From Angustibacter sp. Root456 (lineage in GTDB: Bacteria; Actinomycetota; Actinomycetes; Actinomycetales; Angustibacteraceae): DNA of 64,000 nt. Of the stretch, positions 35,385 to 47,650 are shown piece after piece. Below the pieces are notes generated by a model that had not been told where the DNA came from, did no database searches, and worked only from the letters and a program-made list of their open reading frames with translations. Where the stretch lies: assembly GCF_001426435.1 (NCBI RefSeq), contig NZ_LMER01000014.1, positions 89,523 to 153,522 on the forward strand. Reading direction: 5' to 3'. The first letter of the stretch is position 1; each line of letters begins with the position of its first letter. A program made the position numbers and the translations under genes.

Positions 35385-36206
35385 GTGACAGCACGTGAGA
35401 GGACTCGGGTGGACCTGATGGACGAATCGACGACGGCGGCCTCGGTGCCAGCGACGCAGGAGGCGACGGACGCTGTCGCCAGCGCGCGGGGGCTGGTCAA
35501 GGTCTATGGGCGAGGCGAGGCGGAGGTGCGGGCGCTCGACGGGGTCGACGTCGACTTCGGGCGCGGCCGCTTCACCGCGATCCTGGGGCCTTCGGGCTCG
35601 GGCAAGTCGACGCTCATGCACTGCATGGCGGCCCTCGACACCCCCACGTCCGGCAGCGTCGTCATCGACGGCGTCGAGGTGGCGGGCCTGCGCGACAAGG
35701 CCCTGACCCGGCTGCGCCGCGACCGCGTGGGGTTCGTGTTCCAGTCCTTCAACCTCGTGCCGACGCTCACCGCGCGCGAGAACATCACGCTGCCCATGGA
35801 CATCGCCGGCACCAAGGTCGACCAGGCGTGGTTCGACACCGTGGTCGACACCGTCGGCCTGCGTGACCGCCTCAGCCACCGCCCGAGCGAGCTCTCCGGG
35901 GGCCAGCAGCAGCGCGTCGCTTGCGCCCGGGCACTCGCGAGCCGCCCGGCGATCGTGTTCGCCGACGAGCCCACCGGCAACCTCGACTCGCGCGCGAGCG
36001 CCGAGATCCTGGGCTTCCTGCGTCGCTCGGTCGACGAGTTCGGCCAGTCCATCGTGATCGTCACCCACGACCCCGTGGCCGCCGGCTACGCCGACCGTGC
36101 GCTGTTCCTGGCCGACGGCCGGATCGTCGACGAGATGCAGCAGCCGACCGCCGAGGCCGTCCTCGACCGCATGAAGGGCTTCGACGCCGTGGGGCGGCGG
36201 TCCTGA
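35385..36206 (+). CDS. ABC transporter ATP-binding protein (MacB/LolD type)
   Basis: A 273-residue ATPase. Walker A GPSGSGKST, the Q-loop region FVFQSFNLVPTLTARENI, the signature LSGGQQQR and Walker B VFADEPTGNLDS are complete. The sequence type is that of the MacB/LolD/FtsE group that pairs with FtsX-like permeases. GGGTGGATGAGC precedes the GTG; an alternative ATG at 35418 would shorten the poorly conserved N-terminus by 11 residues. The stop overlaps the permease ATG (TGATG), so the two are translationally coupled. Confidence 0.95.
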   Translation: MTARERTRVDLMDESTTAASVPATQEATDAVASARGLVKVYGRGEAEVRALDGVDVDFGRGRFTAILGPSGSGKSTLMHCMAALDTPTSGSVVIDGVEVAGLRDKALTRLRRDRVGFVFQSFNLVPTLTARENITLPMDIAGTKVDQAWFDTVVDTVGLRDRLSHRPSELSGGQQQRVACARALASRPAIVFADEPTGNLDSRASAEILGFLRRSVDEFGQSIVIVTHDPVAAGYADRALFLADGRIVDEMQQPTAEAVLDRMKGFDAVGRRS

Positions 36207-38737
36207 TGCTGCGCGTGACGCTCTCGGGAGTGCGCGGGCACGTCGTCCGCTTCCTGCTCACCACGCTGTCGGTGATGCTCGGTGTCGCCTTCGTGGCCGG
36301 CACGTTCGTGCTGAGCGACAGCCTGAAGGCGACCTTCGACCGCATCTCCACCGGCTCCACCGCAGGCACCGACGTGGTGGTGCGGGGCGTGAAGGTCAAC
36401 AGCGGTGTCGCCGACACGGGCGACCTGCGCCAGCCGCTGCAGCTGAGCGAGGCGGAGCGCCTCGCCCGCATCGACGGCGTCCGGTCGGCGGAGCCCGACC
36501 TGGGCGGCACGGCGGTGCTGGTCGGCAAGGACGGCACCGCCGTGCGCAACGGCGGTGCGCCCAGCTTCGGGTTCGCGTTCCGCCCGGACGACCAGGCTCT
36601 GCCGCTGGTGGCGGGTCATGCACCCCAGGGCCCGGACGAGGTGGTGGTGGAGTCCACGACGCTCGACAAGTCCGGCCTGAAGGTCGGCGACCGGACGCGG
36701 CTGGTCGTGGCCGGCACCGTGCAGCCCGTGACGATCGTCGGCGAGGAGGAGTTCGTCGGCGGCTCCGCGGGTCAGACCATCGTCAGCGTCGACCCCGCCA
36801 GCGCCCAGAAGTGGTTCGCGCCCGACGGCACCGTGCAGTCGATCAGCCTGCGCGCTGACGACGGCGTCAGCCAGCAGGCGCTGCGCGACCGGGTCGCTGC
36901 GACTTTGCCGAAGGGGCAGGAGGCCATCACCGGCAAGACCTACGCCGACGAGACGAAGACGTCGTTCGCGCAGGGACTCGGGTTCATCAACACGTTCCTG
37001 CTGGTCTTCGCCTTCATCAGCCTGCTGGTCGGTGTGTTCATCATCTTCAACACCTTCTCCATGCTGGTCGCTCAGCGCACGCGCGAGCTCGCGCTGTTGC
37101 GAGCCGTGGGCGCGGCCCGGACCCAGGTCGTGCTCGTCGTGCTGGGCGAGGCTGCGGTCATCGGGCTCGCCGGTGGGGCCCTCGGCCTGCTCGGTGGGAT
37201 CGGTCTCGCCAAGGGCCTGCAGCTGCTCATGGGGTCGTTCGGCCTCGAGTTCACCGGTGGCCTGCCGGTCGACGCGGTGACGGTGGTGTCGAGCCTGGCC
37301 ATCGGGCTGCTGGTCACCGTGGCCAGCGCGGTGCTGCCCGCGTGGCGAGCCGGTCGGATCGCTCCGGTCGCCGCCATGCGCGACGACATCGCCCTGCCCG
37401 AGCGCAGCCTGCGCCTGCGCGGCGCCGTGGGCCTTCTGCTCATCCTGGTCGGTGTCGCCGTCATGGCCTACGGGGTCGGGGCCCTGGACGGCAGCGACGC
37501 CGCGAAGGTGCTCGGTCTGGGGGCGTTCCTCACGTTCATCGGGATGATCGTGGCTGCACCCCTGATCTCGCGGCCGGTGCTGCACCTGCTCGGCGCACCC
37601 GGCGCCGCCCTGTCGCGCACGGTGGGCAAGCTGGCGCGCGACAACACGCTGCGCAACCCGCGCCGGACGTCGACCACCGCCATCTCCCTCATGATCGGGC
37701 TCGCTCTGGTGTCGGCGTTCGCCGTCATCGCCGCGACGACGAACGCGTCGATCGACAAGCTGGTTGACGACCAGGTCACGGCCGACTTCGTGCTGAGCGG
37801 CGGCAACGCACCGTTCGCCAACAGCGTCGCGAAGCAGGCGGCGACGCTGCCTGGCGTCGCTGCGGTCGTCGACCAGGGGCTGGTGCCGGTGAAGGTCGGT
37901 GACGCCACCGTCACCGGCGCGGGTGTCTCGGGCAGCGGCCTGCGTCAGGCCGTGGAGCTGAAGGTCGAGGCAGGCGACATCACCTCCCTCGACAGCGGCC
38001 GGATGGCGATCTCGCACAGCTTCGCCGCTGACCACCACCTGGGTGTCGGTGACCCGGTGACCGCGACGGTCGGCACCTCGCCCGCACAGCGGCTCACGGT
38101 GGGCGCCGTCTACACCGACTCCCAGGCCATCGGCAGCCCGGTGCTGGTGCCGCGGGCGCTCTACGAGAAGTCGGTGCCCGCCGCCAGCCAGGTGTCGTTC
38201 GCGGCCTTCGTCAAGGTGGCGCCGGGAGCCGACCTGGAGAAGGTGCGTTCGGAGCTCACCGACCTGGTGAAGCCGCAGCTGGTGATCTCTGTGCAGGACA
38301 AGGCGCAGTTCAAGGAGGCCAGCCGCAGCCAGGTCAACCAGCTGCTCGGCATCCTCTACGCCCTGCTCGGCCTGTCGGTGGTCATCGCCGCCCTGGGCAT
38401 CGTCAACACCCTGGCCCTGTCGGTGTTCGAGCGCACCCGAGAGATCGGTCTGCTGCGGGCGGTCGGCATGACCCGACGTCAGCTGCGCCGCACGATCGGC
38501 AACGAGGCCGTGCTCACCGCGCTCTTCGGCGCAGTGCTGGGGACAGCGCTCGGGCTGACGCTGGGCGTGCTGCTGCAGCGGGTGCTGGCCGACCAGGGGC
38601 TCGACACCTTGGCCCTGCCGTGGGGTCAGGTGGTCGCGACGTTCGTCCTCGCCGGCGTGGTCGGCCTGCTGGCGGCGCTGTGGCCGGCGTGGCGAGCCTC
38701 CAAGCTCGACGTGATCCGAGCCATCAGCAGCGAGTAG
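36206..38737 (+). CDS. FtsX-like permease of a MacB-type ABC exporter
   Basis: An 843-residue permease with two FtsX repeats. The first has its N-terminal helix at residues 15-40 (FLLTTLSVMLGVAFVAGTFVLS), a large extracytoplasmic domain, and three helices ending near residue 390 (FVFAFISLLVGVFIIFNTFSML). The second repeat starts near residue 480 and ends with LGIVNTLALSVFERTREIGLLRAVGMTRRQ and two further helices. Such proteins use ATP-driven conformational change to move peptides, lipids or antibiotics, or to sense envelope signals. No regulator is adjacent, but phased direct repeats lie upstream. A strong hairpin follows the stop. Confidence 0.94.
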   Translation: MLRVTLSGVRGHVVRFLLTTLSVMLGVAFVAGTFVLSDSLKATFDRISTGSTAGTDVVVRGVKVNSGVADTGDLRQPLQLSEAERLARIDGVRSAEPDLGGTAVLVGKDGTAVRNGGAPSFGFAFRPDDQALPLVAGHAPQGPDEVVVESTTLDKSGLKVGDRTRLVVAGTVQPVTIVGEEEFVGGSAGQTIVSVDPASAQKWFAPDGTVQSISLRADDGVSQQALRDRVAATLPKGQEAITGKTYADETKTSFAQGLGFINTFLLVFAFISLLVGVFIIFNTFSMLVAQRTRELALLRAVGAARTQVVLVVLGEAAVIGLAGGALGLLGGIGLAKGLQLLMGSFGLEFTGGLPVDAVTVVSSLAIGLLVTVASAVLPAWRAGRIAPVAAMRDDIALPERSLRLRGAVGLLLILVGVAVMAYGVGALDGSDAAKVLGLGAFLTFIGMIVAAPLISRPVLHLLGAPGAALSRTVGKLARDNTLRNPRRTSTTAISLMIGLALVSAFAVIAATTNASIDKLVDDQVTADFVLSGGNAPFANSVAKQAATLPGVAAVVDQGLVPVKVGDATVTGAGVSGSGLRQAVELKVEAGDITSLDSGRMAISHSFAADHHLGVGDPVTATVGTSPAQRLTVGAVYTDSQAIGSPVLVPRALYEKSVPAASQVSFAAFVKVAPGADLEKVRSELTDLVKPQLVISVQDKAQFKEASRSQVNQLLGILYALLGLSVVIAALGIVNTLALSVFERTREIGLLRAVGMTRRQLRRTIGNEAVLTALFGAVLGTALGLTLGVLLQRVLADQGLDTLALPWGQVVATFVLAGVVGLLAALWPAWRASKLDVIRAISSE

Positions 38738-38744
38738 CCGAGGC

Positions 38745-38778
38745 GGCCTGCCGGGCCGTTGGCTCGACCCGGCAGGCC
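38745..38778. terminator. terminator hairpin of the ABC transporter operon
   Basis: GGCCTGCCGGG (38745-38755) pairs perfectly with CCCGGCAGGCC (38768-38778) around a 12-base loop, seven bases after the permease stop. Further downstream CCTGCGC...GCGCAGG forms a second, smaller hairpin near 38847-38877 before the convergent HAD gene. I see no other feature in this 174-base gap. Confidence 0.7.
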
Positions 38779-38911
38779 AGGCCCGTGCCCGGGTGCGCCC
38801 CGGGTACGGCCTGCAGCCGGAGTACCCACCGGGCGGCGACTGATTCCTGCGCGATGCCCAGTTTCTCCAGCGCAGGTGATGGCCAACGGCCGTTCGAAGG
38901 GTGCCGGAGCC

Positions 38912-39596
38912 TCAGGGCAGCACGAGGTCGATGGTCTCCCCGGCGGCGATGCGGGCGAGGTCGGCGACGGTGATCTCGGCGAGGGAGTTCGCCCGAGAGC
39001 GCCCCGGTGCCGCCGGCACGTGCACGACGTGGGGCACCGCCAAGGTCGGCACACCTGCCGCCTCGGCGGACGTCACACCGGTCTGCGAGTCCTCGATCGC
39101 GACGCAGGCAGTGGGGTCGACGGCGAGGGCGCGCGCCGCAGTCAGGTAGGGGTCAGGGTGCGGCTTGCCGCGAGGGACGCGGTCGCCGGTGACGACGACG
39201 TCGAAGGTGTCGGGGCCGCACGCGGCCAGGAAGGTGTCGGCCAGCGCCGTCCACGACATCGTGACCAACGCGAGCGGCACGCCCTGCCGGCGCAGCTCGG
39301 CCAGCAGGTCACGCGCCCCCGGTCGCCACGGCACCTCGACGCGCAGGCGCTCGACGACGCCGGTGAGCAGCACGTCGACGATCTGCTCGGGCTCGAGCGG
39401 CACGTCGCCGTGCTCCTTGATGTAGTGGGCCGAGACCAGCAGGTCGTTGCCCACGAGCGCCTTCGCGTGCTCCGCCGTCCACGCACCGCCGTACTGCTCG
39501 ACCAGGCGGTGCTCCTCGGCGATCCAGTAGGGCTCGGTGTCGACGAGCGTGCCGTCCATGTCCCACAACACCGCTGCCGGCAGGCTCGGCGCCGCC

Positions 39597-39607
<11 letters not shown>
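38912..39607 (-). CDS. HAD-superfamily phosphatase (beta-phosphoglucomutase-like)
   Basis: A 231-residue HAD hydrolase: motif I WDMDGTLVDTEP at residues 15-26, a helical cap, motif II LVTMS, motif III Lys in RGKPHPDPY, and motif IV AIEDSQTGV. It dephosphorylates a small metabolite; the substrate is not predictable. The ATG lies inside the last 11 bases of metH in another frame, so translation is likely coupled to metH on the same strand. Confidence 0.9.
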
Positions 39608-43136
<3,529 letters not shown>

Positions 43137-43179
43137 GAGAGACCTTCGAGGTACGTGGCGCGGTACACGGGCACGCATG

Positions 43180-43185
43180 AGTCTA
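43180..43185 (-). promoter_or_regulatory. -10 box of metH
   Basis: TAGACT on the minus strand, 44 bases upstream of the metH ATG. It shares the 185-base gap with the divergent PAC2 promoter (TAGGCT, plus strand, 43249-43254). Confidence 0.45.
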
Positions 43186-43248
43186 GGCAGGAGTCCACCG
43201 ATCGGCGCAGGCGGCCGCATGGCGGACCCTCTCCCCAGCCGGAGCAAC

Positions 43249-43279
43249 TAGGCTGGTGAACGGCGACGCACCGTGCGTC
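43249..43279 (+). promoter_or_regulatory. PAC2 gene -10 box and 5'-end hairpin
   Basis: TAGGCT at 43249-43254 predicts transcription from about 43261. GACGCA (43265-43270) and TGCGTC (43274-43279) then form a tight three-base-loop hairpin at the very 5' end of the mRNA. A GTG at 43256 would lie upstream of the +1 site and is therefore rejected as the start. Confidence 0.4.
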
Positions 43280-43321
43280 ACCGCCGGCCGCGACGCGACC
43301 GGGGACCTCGGGGAGGCAGAC

Positions 43322-44182
43322 GTGATCGAGCTGACGCAGTGGCCCTCCCTCACCGACCCCGTGATGATCGCGGCGTTCGAGGGCTGGAACGACGCCGGTG
43401 AGGCCGCGACGTCCGCGCTGGAGCACCTCGCGCGGGTCTGGGACGCCGAGCCGTTCGCAGCACTCGACCCCGAGGACTACTACGACTTCCAGGTCAACCG
43501 GCCGACCGTGGCCCGCGACGCCGACGGTGAACGGCGCATCACCTGGCCGACGACGAGGCTGCTCGCTGCTCACGTGCCCGCTCTGGGTCGCGACGTCGTC
43601 CTGGTCGACGGCATCGAGCCGTCGATGCGGTGGCGGTCCTACGTCATCGAGCTGCTCGAGGCGGCCGACCGGCTGGGCGTGACCGCGGTCGTCACCGTGG
43701 GTGCGTTGCTGGCCGACGTCCCCCACACGCGCCCGATCCCGGTCAACGGCACCAGCGATGACGACGAGCTGCTGCGCCAGGCTGGGATCGAGCGGTCGAC
43801 GTACGAAGGCCCCACCGGGATCGTCGGCGTGCTGAGCGACGCCGCCACGCAGGCCGATCTGCCCTCGGTGTCACTGTGGGCCGCCGTACCGCACTACGCG
43901 GGTGGGGGTCCCTCGCCCAAGGCCAGCCTCGCGCTGCTGCGTCGCATCGAGGAGCTTCTCGACGTTACGGTCGACCTCGAGGACCTGCCCGACCAGGCGC
44001 ACGCGTGGGAGCACGGCGTCGACGAGCTGGCCGAGGGTGACAGCGAGGTCAGCGAGTACGTGCGCGCGCTCGAGGAGGCCAAGGACACCAGCGAGCTGCC
44101 CGAGGCGTCGGGCGAGGCCATCGCCTTGGAGTTCGAGCGTTACCTGCGCCGGCGCGACGACGACCCACCCCGCCGCGGCTGA
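43322..44182 (+). CDS. PAC2-family protein (proteasome-assembly-chaperone-like)
   Basis: A 286-residue protein of the PAC2 family, homologous to eukaryotic proteasome assembly chaperone 2 and to archaeal and actinobacterial relatives. MIAAFEGWNDAGEAATSALEHL at the N-terminus, GADVPHTRPIPV-like VGALLADVPHTRPIPVN in the middle and SLWAAVPHYAGG later are the family's conserved segments. The C-terminal 60 residues are acidic and helical. The GTG at 43322 has GGGGAGGCAGAC upstream. A role in bacterial proteasome assembly is unproven. The gene is conserved near metH and mshC in actinobacteria. Confidence 0.9.
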   Translation: MIELTQWPSLTDPVMIAAFEGWNDAGEAATSALEHLARVWDAEPFAALDPEDYYDFQVNRPTVARDADGERRITWPTTRLLAAHVPALGRDVVLVDGIEPSMRWRSYVIELLEAADRLGVTAVVTVGALLADVPHTRPIPVNGTSDDDELLRQAGIERSTYEGPTGIVGVLSDAATQADLPSVSLWAAVPHYAGGGPSPKASLALLRRIEELLDVTVDLEDLPDQAHAWEHGVDELAEGDSEVSEYVRALEEAKDTSELPEASGEAIALEFERYLRRRDDDPPRRG

Positions 44183-44223
44183 TCCAGCGCGCGTGCCAGT
44201 CGGCACTGGGGTAGGCAGAGGGC

Positions 44224-44886
44224 ATGGCAGACACCGCGATCTTCGACGTCGACGGAACCCTCGTCGACACCAACTACCAGCACGCCCTGGCGTGGTTTAG
44301 GGCCCTGCGTCGCTACGACATCACCCGCCCGATCTGGCGGCTGCACCGCGGCATCGGGATGGGAGGCGACCAGTTCGTCGCCGCGGTGGCCGGCCGCGAG
44401 GTGGAAGAGGCACACGGAGACGACCTGCGCGCGGCGTGGCAGGAGGAGTTCGAGCAGCTCATCGGCGAGATCCAGCCGTTCGCCGGAGCCCACGAGCTGC
44501 TGGCCGACGTCAAGGAGCGCGGCTTCCGGTTGGTGCTGGCCAGCTCGGGCAAGACCGAGCACGTGGAGGCCTTCCTCGACCTCATCGACGGCAGATCGCT
44601 CGCTGACGCCTGGACGACGTCGGACGACGTGCAGGCGAGCAAGCCCGAGCCCGACCTCGTGTCGGCGGCTCTGGCCAAGGTCGAGGGCGCCAGCGGCGTC
44701 ATGGTCGGCGACTCGATCTACGACGCGCAGGCAGCCGCCAAGGTCGACGTCCCCATGCTCGGCGTCCGCACCGGCGGCTTCTCGGTGGGCGAGCTGCTGG
44801 AGGCCGGCGTCCTGCAGGTCTTCGACTCGCTGGTGGCCTTCCGGACCTCGCTGGACGGCACCCCCCTGGCCAAGCCCAGGCGCTGA
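44224..44886 (+). CDS. HAD-superfamily hydrolase
   Basis: A 220-residue HAD phosphatase. Motif I FDVDGTLVDTNY at residues 6-17, motif II ASSGKTEHV, motif III Lys in ASKPEPDL and motif IV MVGDSIYDAQAA are all present, with a helical cap between motifs I and II. The substrate is unknown. A variant -10 hexamer (TAGGCA) sits six bases before the ATG. It lies 41 bases downstream of the PAC2 gene on the same strand and converges on mshC. Confidence 0.9.
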   Translation: MADTAIFDVDGTLVDTNYQHALAWFRALRRYDITRPIWRLHRGIGMGGDQFVAAVAGREVEEAHGDDLRAAWQEEFEQLIGEIQPFAGAHELLADVKERGFRLVLASSGKTEHVEAFLDLIDGRSLADAWTTSDDVQASKPEPDLVSAALAKVEGASGVMVGDSIYDAQAAAKVDVPMLGVRTGGFSVGELLEAGVLQVFDSLVAFRTSLDGTPLAKPRR

Positions 44887-44908
44887 GCCAGGAGGTCGAC
44901 CCGGACTG

Positions 44909-46162
44909 CTACAGCCGGACGCCGAGCAGCGCGTCGACCGCCCGGGCGAGGACGCCGGGCGCGGACTGCACCTGGCCACCGCGGGTCAGCTGCTCGTCGG
45001 ACCACCGGTCGACGGCGGCCAAGGCGTCGGGCGTGCGCAGGTCGTCGGCGAGGCACTCGCGCAGGTGCTGCACGGTCGCGGTGGCGTCCGGGCCACCGTC
45101 GCACGAGAAGGCCGCACGCCAGCGCTCGAGGCGCGCCTCGGCCCCGGCGAGCTCGTCGAAGGTGAACTCCCAGTCACTGCGGTAGTGGTGGGCGAGCAGC
45201 GCCAGCCGGATCGCCATGGGGTCGCGGCCCTCGCGCCGCAGCTGCGACACCAGCACGAGGTTGCCGCGCGACTTGCTCATCTTGTGGCCCTGGAAGCCGA
45301 CCATGCCCTGGTGCACGTAGCAGCGCGCGAACGGCCAGTCGCCGGTGAGCGAGCCGGCGTGCGCGGCGCTCATCTCGTGGTGCGGGAACACCAGGTCGGT
45401 GCCGCCGCCCTGGACGTCGAACGCCATCCCGAGCCGGCGCACGGCGATCGTCGAGCACTCCACGTGCCAGCCGGGACGTCCCCAGCCCAGGCTGGCGCCG
45501 TCCCACGACGGCTCGCCCTCACGCGCGGCCCGCCACAGCAAGGGATCGAGGGCATCGCGCTTGCCGGGGCGGTCGGGGTCTCCCCCACGCTCGGCGTACA
45601 CCTCGAGCATCTGCTCACGCGTCCAGCCCGACACCTCACCGAAGCGCGGCTGCGCAGCGACTGAGTAGTACACGTCCTGGCCCGAGCCCTCACCCGTCGG
45701 GACGTCGACGGCGTACGCCGCGCCCGCGGCCACCAGCGCCCGCACGTCCTCGGCGATCTGCTCGACGCTCTCGACCACACCGACGTAGTCGTCGGGTGGG
45801 ATCACGGCGAGGTCGGTCATGTCCTCCTGGTAGAGGGCGATCTGGTCGGCGGCCAGAGCACGCCAGTCGACGCCGGTCTGCTCGGCCCGCTCGAGCAGCG
45901 GGTCGTCGACGTCGGTCACGTTCTGCACGTAGTGCACCTGGTGACCGTTGTCGCGCCACACGCGCTGCAAGACGTCGAAGGTGACGTACGTGGCGGCGTG
46001 GCCCAGGTGCGTGGCGTCGTACGGCGTGATGCCGCAGACGTACAGTCGCGCGACGGGTCCCGGCGCCGTCGCGCGGAGCTCGCCGCTGGAGGTGTCACGC
46101 ACCCGCAGCGGGATCGACGGCCCGGGCACGGCAGGAACGTGGGGCGCGGGCCAGGAGATCAC
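44909..46162 (-). CDS. mshC: mycothiol ligase MshC (L-Cys:GlcN-Ins ligase)
   Basis: A 417-residue cysteinyl-tRNA-synthetase paralogue that joins cysteine to glucosaminyl-inositol with ATP in mycothiol synthesis. [18 protein letters not shown] provides the zinc Cys and the HIGH-like motif (HLGH), and [10 protein letters not shown] is the KMSKS loop. [10 protein letters not shown] and [12 protein letters not shown] supply the other zinc ligands. The anticodon-binding domain of true CysRS is missing, as expected. Its leaderless GTG start has a TAGGCT box six bases upstream. It follows three conserved actinobacterial genes on the same strand. Confidence 0.96.
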   Translation of the reverse strand: MISWPAPHVPAVPGPSIPLRVRDTSSGELRATAPGPVARLYVCGITPYDATHLGHAATYVTFDVLQRVWRDNGHQVHYVQNVTDVDDPLLERAEQTGVDWRALAADQIALYQEDMTDLAVIPPDDYVGVVESVEQIAEDVRALVAAGAAYAVDVPTGEGSGQDVYYSVAAQPRFGEVSGWTREQMLEVYAERGGDPDRPGKRDALDPLLWRAAREGEPSWDGASLGWGRPGWHVECSTIAVRRLGMAFDVQGGGTDLVFPHHEMSAAHAGSLTGDWPFARCYVHQGMVGFQGHKMSKSRGNLVLVSQLRREGRDPMAIRLALLAHHYRSDWEFTFDELAGAEARLERWRAAFSCDGGPDATATVQHLRECLADDLRTPDALAAVDRWSDEQLTRGGQVQSAPGVLARAVDALLGVRL

Positions 46163-46168
46163 GAACGA

Positions 46169-46174
46169 AGCCTA
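46169..46174 (-). promoter_or_regulatory. -10 box, leaderless mshC
   Basis: TAGGCT on the minus strand ends six bases before the GTG at 46162. Confidence 0.6.
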
Positions 46175-46247
46175 ACCAGCCGCGAGGTGGCGGCGACGCG
46201 GTGGCCCGGTTCGGCCGGGGGGCCCGGGCCCGCGGAATCGGTCGACG

Positions 46248-47078
46248 TCAGAACGGCGGCCAGGGGATCACTGGCCCGTAGCCCGTGGGCCGGGGAAAGC
46301 GCTGCGTCGAGATGAGCTCCAGCACCCGCTCACGCGTGCGGGCGACCTCCGCCACCGTGATGAGCTCGCTCACCGACCGCGCCAGTGAGCCGTGCGGCCG
46401 CAGGTCGGTCGCCAGGGCCTGCAGCACGTCGAGGCAGTCAGCCGGAAGCTCGCTGCCTTGCCACCCCCACAAGACGCTGCGCAGCTTGTCGTCGAGGTTG
46501 AAGCTCAGCCCGTGGTCGACGCCCCACACGTGGTCGTCGTGCACCAGCACGTGCCCACCCTTGCGGTCTGCGTTGTCGATCACGGCGTCGAACACCGCCA
46601 TGCGCGCCAAGCGGGGGTCGTCCGCGTGCACGAGCAGGACGTCCGAGCCGTCGCCGTCCATCGCCTGCAGCACCGGAAGCCAGCCCGGCTGCACCCCACC
46701 CATCGGCACGACGTCGACCAGCTCGGTGTCGTCGGCGTCGATCCACAGCTGCACGCTGCCTGGCCCGAACGGCGCCTCCTCCCGCCACACCGTGGGCGGC
46801 ACGACGTCCCAGCCGGTGGCGCGCGACACGAGGTAGGCCGCCACCTCGCGCCGGCTCAGCGTCTGGTGCGGGAAGTCACGCAGCGGCCGTTCACCGGCAA
46901 CGGGCTTGTAGATGCAGTGGGCCGAGGCGCCCGGCGCGGTCACCGAGGCGTACAGCGTGGCGTTCGAGGCCGCCGTCATCCGCCCCTCGACGACGATCTC
47001 GCCGCGCGTCAGCAGCTCGAGCGCGTCCTTCTCGGGCAGCACGGACGGCGATCCCTGCGATGCTGCCGAGGAGGTCAC
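46248..47078 (-). CDS. SCO1664-family protein, phosphatidylinositol-kinase-like fold
   Basis: A 276-residue actinobacterial protein of the SCO1664 family. The sequence has kinase-like elements of the PI3/4-kinase and HipA-type fold: CIYKPVAGERPL (Lys), FPHQTLSRREVAAYLVS, then AVFDAVIDNADRKGGHVLV and WGVDHGLSFN, which resemble the catalytic Asp-Asn and metal-binding Asp. The substrate is unknown. The GTG at 47078 overlaps the DUF3090 stop by four bases, so the two are coupled. It belongs to the conserved set found with mshC. Confidence 0.85.
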   Translation of the reverse strand: MTSSAASQGSPSVLPEKDALELLTRGEIVVEGRMTAASNATLYASVTAPGASAHCIYKPVAGERPLRDFPHQTLSRREVAAYLVSRATGWDVVPPTVWREEAPFGPGSVQLWIDADDTELVDVVPMGGVQPGWLPVLQAMDGDGSDVLLVHADDPRLARMAVFDAVIDNADRKGGHVLVHDDHVWGVDHGLSFNLDDKLRSVLWGWQGSELPADCLDVLQALATDLRPHGSLARSVSELITVAEVARTRERVLELISTQRFPRPTGYGPVIPWPPF

Positions 47079-47623
47079 CGCCGGTGGCCGTTGGCGCGCG
47101 GGCAGATGTGCCCGCTGGGGTCGAGTGGGTTGCCGCAGAACGGGCAGGCGGGGCGTCCGGCAGCCACCACGGCGGTGGCGCGCTTGACGAAGGCACGGGC
47201 GGCGGCGCCTGTGAGGCTGACCCGCATCAGCATGGCGTCGGGGCCGGGCGTGAGGTCGAGGTCCTCGGCCGGCTCCTGCCCCGCCTCGAGGCACTCGATC
47301 ACGACTCTTTCGGTGTCGCCGTCCCACGTCAGGCTCATGGTGCCGACCCGAAAGTCCTCCTCGATCGGCGTCGTGAGCGGCGCGGTGTCATCCATCGTCA
47401 GAGGCGCGACGGCCGGCACCGGGGCCTGGCCGCCGCTGCGGCGCACCACCTCGTCGAGGAGCTGCTCGACGCGCTCGGCGAGGATCGCCACCTGCTGCTT
47501 CTCCAGCGCCACGCTGGTGACGCGGGTGCCGGCCACGGCCTGCAGGTAGAACGTGCGCTGTCCGGGCTCGCCGACGGTGCCGGCGACGAAGCGCTCCGGC
47601 GAGTCGTACTCGAAGACGGGCAT
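47075..47623 (-). CDS. DUF3090 family protein with C-terminal zinc knuckle
   Basis: A 182-residue actinobacterial protein of unknown function. The body (FYLQAVAGTRVTSVALEKQQVAILAERVEQLLDEV) is typical of DUF3090. The tail carries CPFCGNPLDPSGHICP, a four-ligand zinc-binding segment. It is coupled by a four-base overlap to the SCO1664-family gene and lies 27 bases after the phosphatase gene. A -10 box six bases before the ATG gives it an internal, leaderless transcript. Confidence 0.88.
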   Translation of the reverse strand: MPVFEYDSPERFVAGTVGEPGQRTFYLQAVAGTRVTSVALEKQQVAILAERVEQLLDEVVRRSGGQAPVPAVAPLTMDDTAPLTTPIEEDFRVGTMSLTWDGDTERVVIECLEAGQEPAEDLDLTPGPDAMLMRVSLTGAAARAFVKRATAVVAAGRPACPFCGNPLDPSGHICPRANGHRR

Positions 47624-47629
47624 GGGAAG

Positions 47630-47635
47630 ACCCTA
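47630..47635 (-). promoter_or_regulatory. -10 box, leaderless DUF3090 gene
   Basis: TAGGGT on the minus strand ends six bases before the ATG at 47623. Confidence 0.55.
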
Positions 47636-47650
47636 CGACGCGCAGCCGAC

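Noticed and set aside
35385-38737. ABC genes as the cell-division FtsEX pair
   Set aside because: The permease is 843 residues with two FtsX repeats, far longer than FtsX (about 300), and fits the MacB-like group.
43256-43258. Upstream GTG as the PAC2 gene start
   Set aside because: It lies one base after the -10 hexamer and so would be outside the transcript; the GTG at 43322 has a strong ribosome binding site.
43137-43321. Cobalamin or SAM riboswitch upstream of metH
   Set aside because: I looked for the B12 box and for SAM-type conserved elements in the leader and saw none; a -10 box close to the start leaves only about 37 bases of leader.
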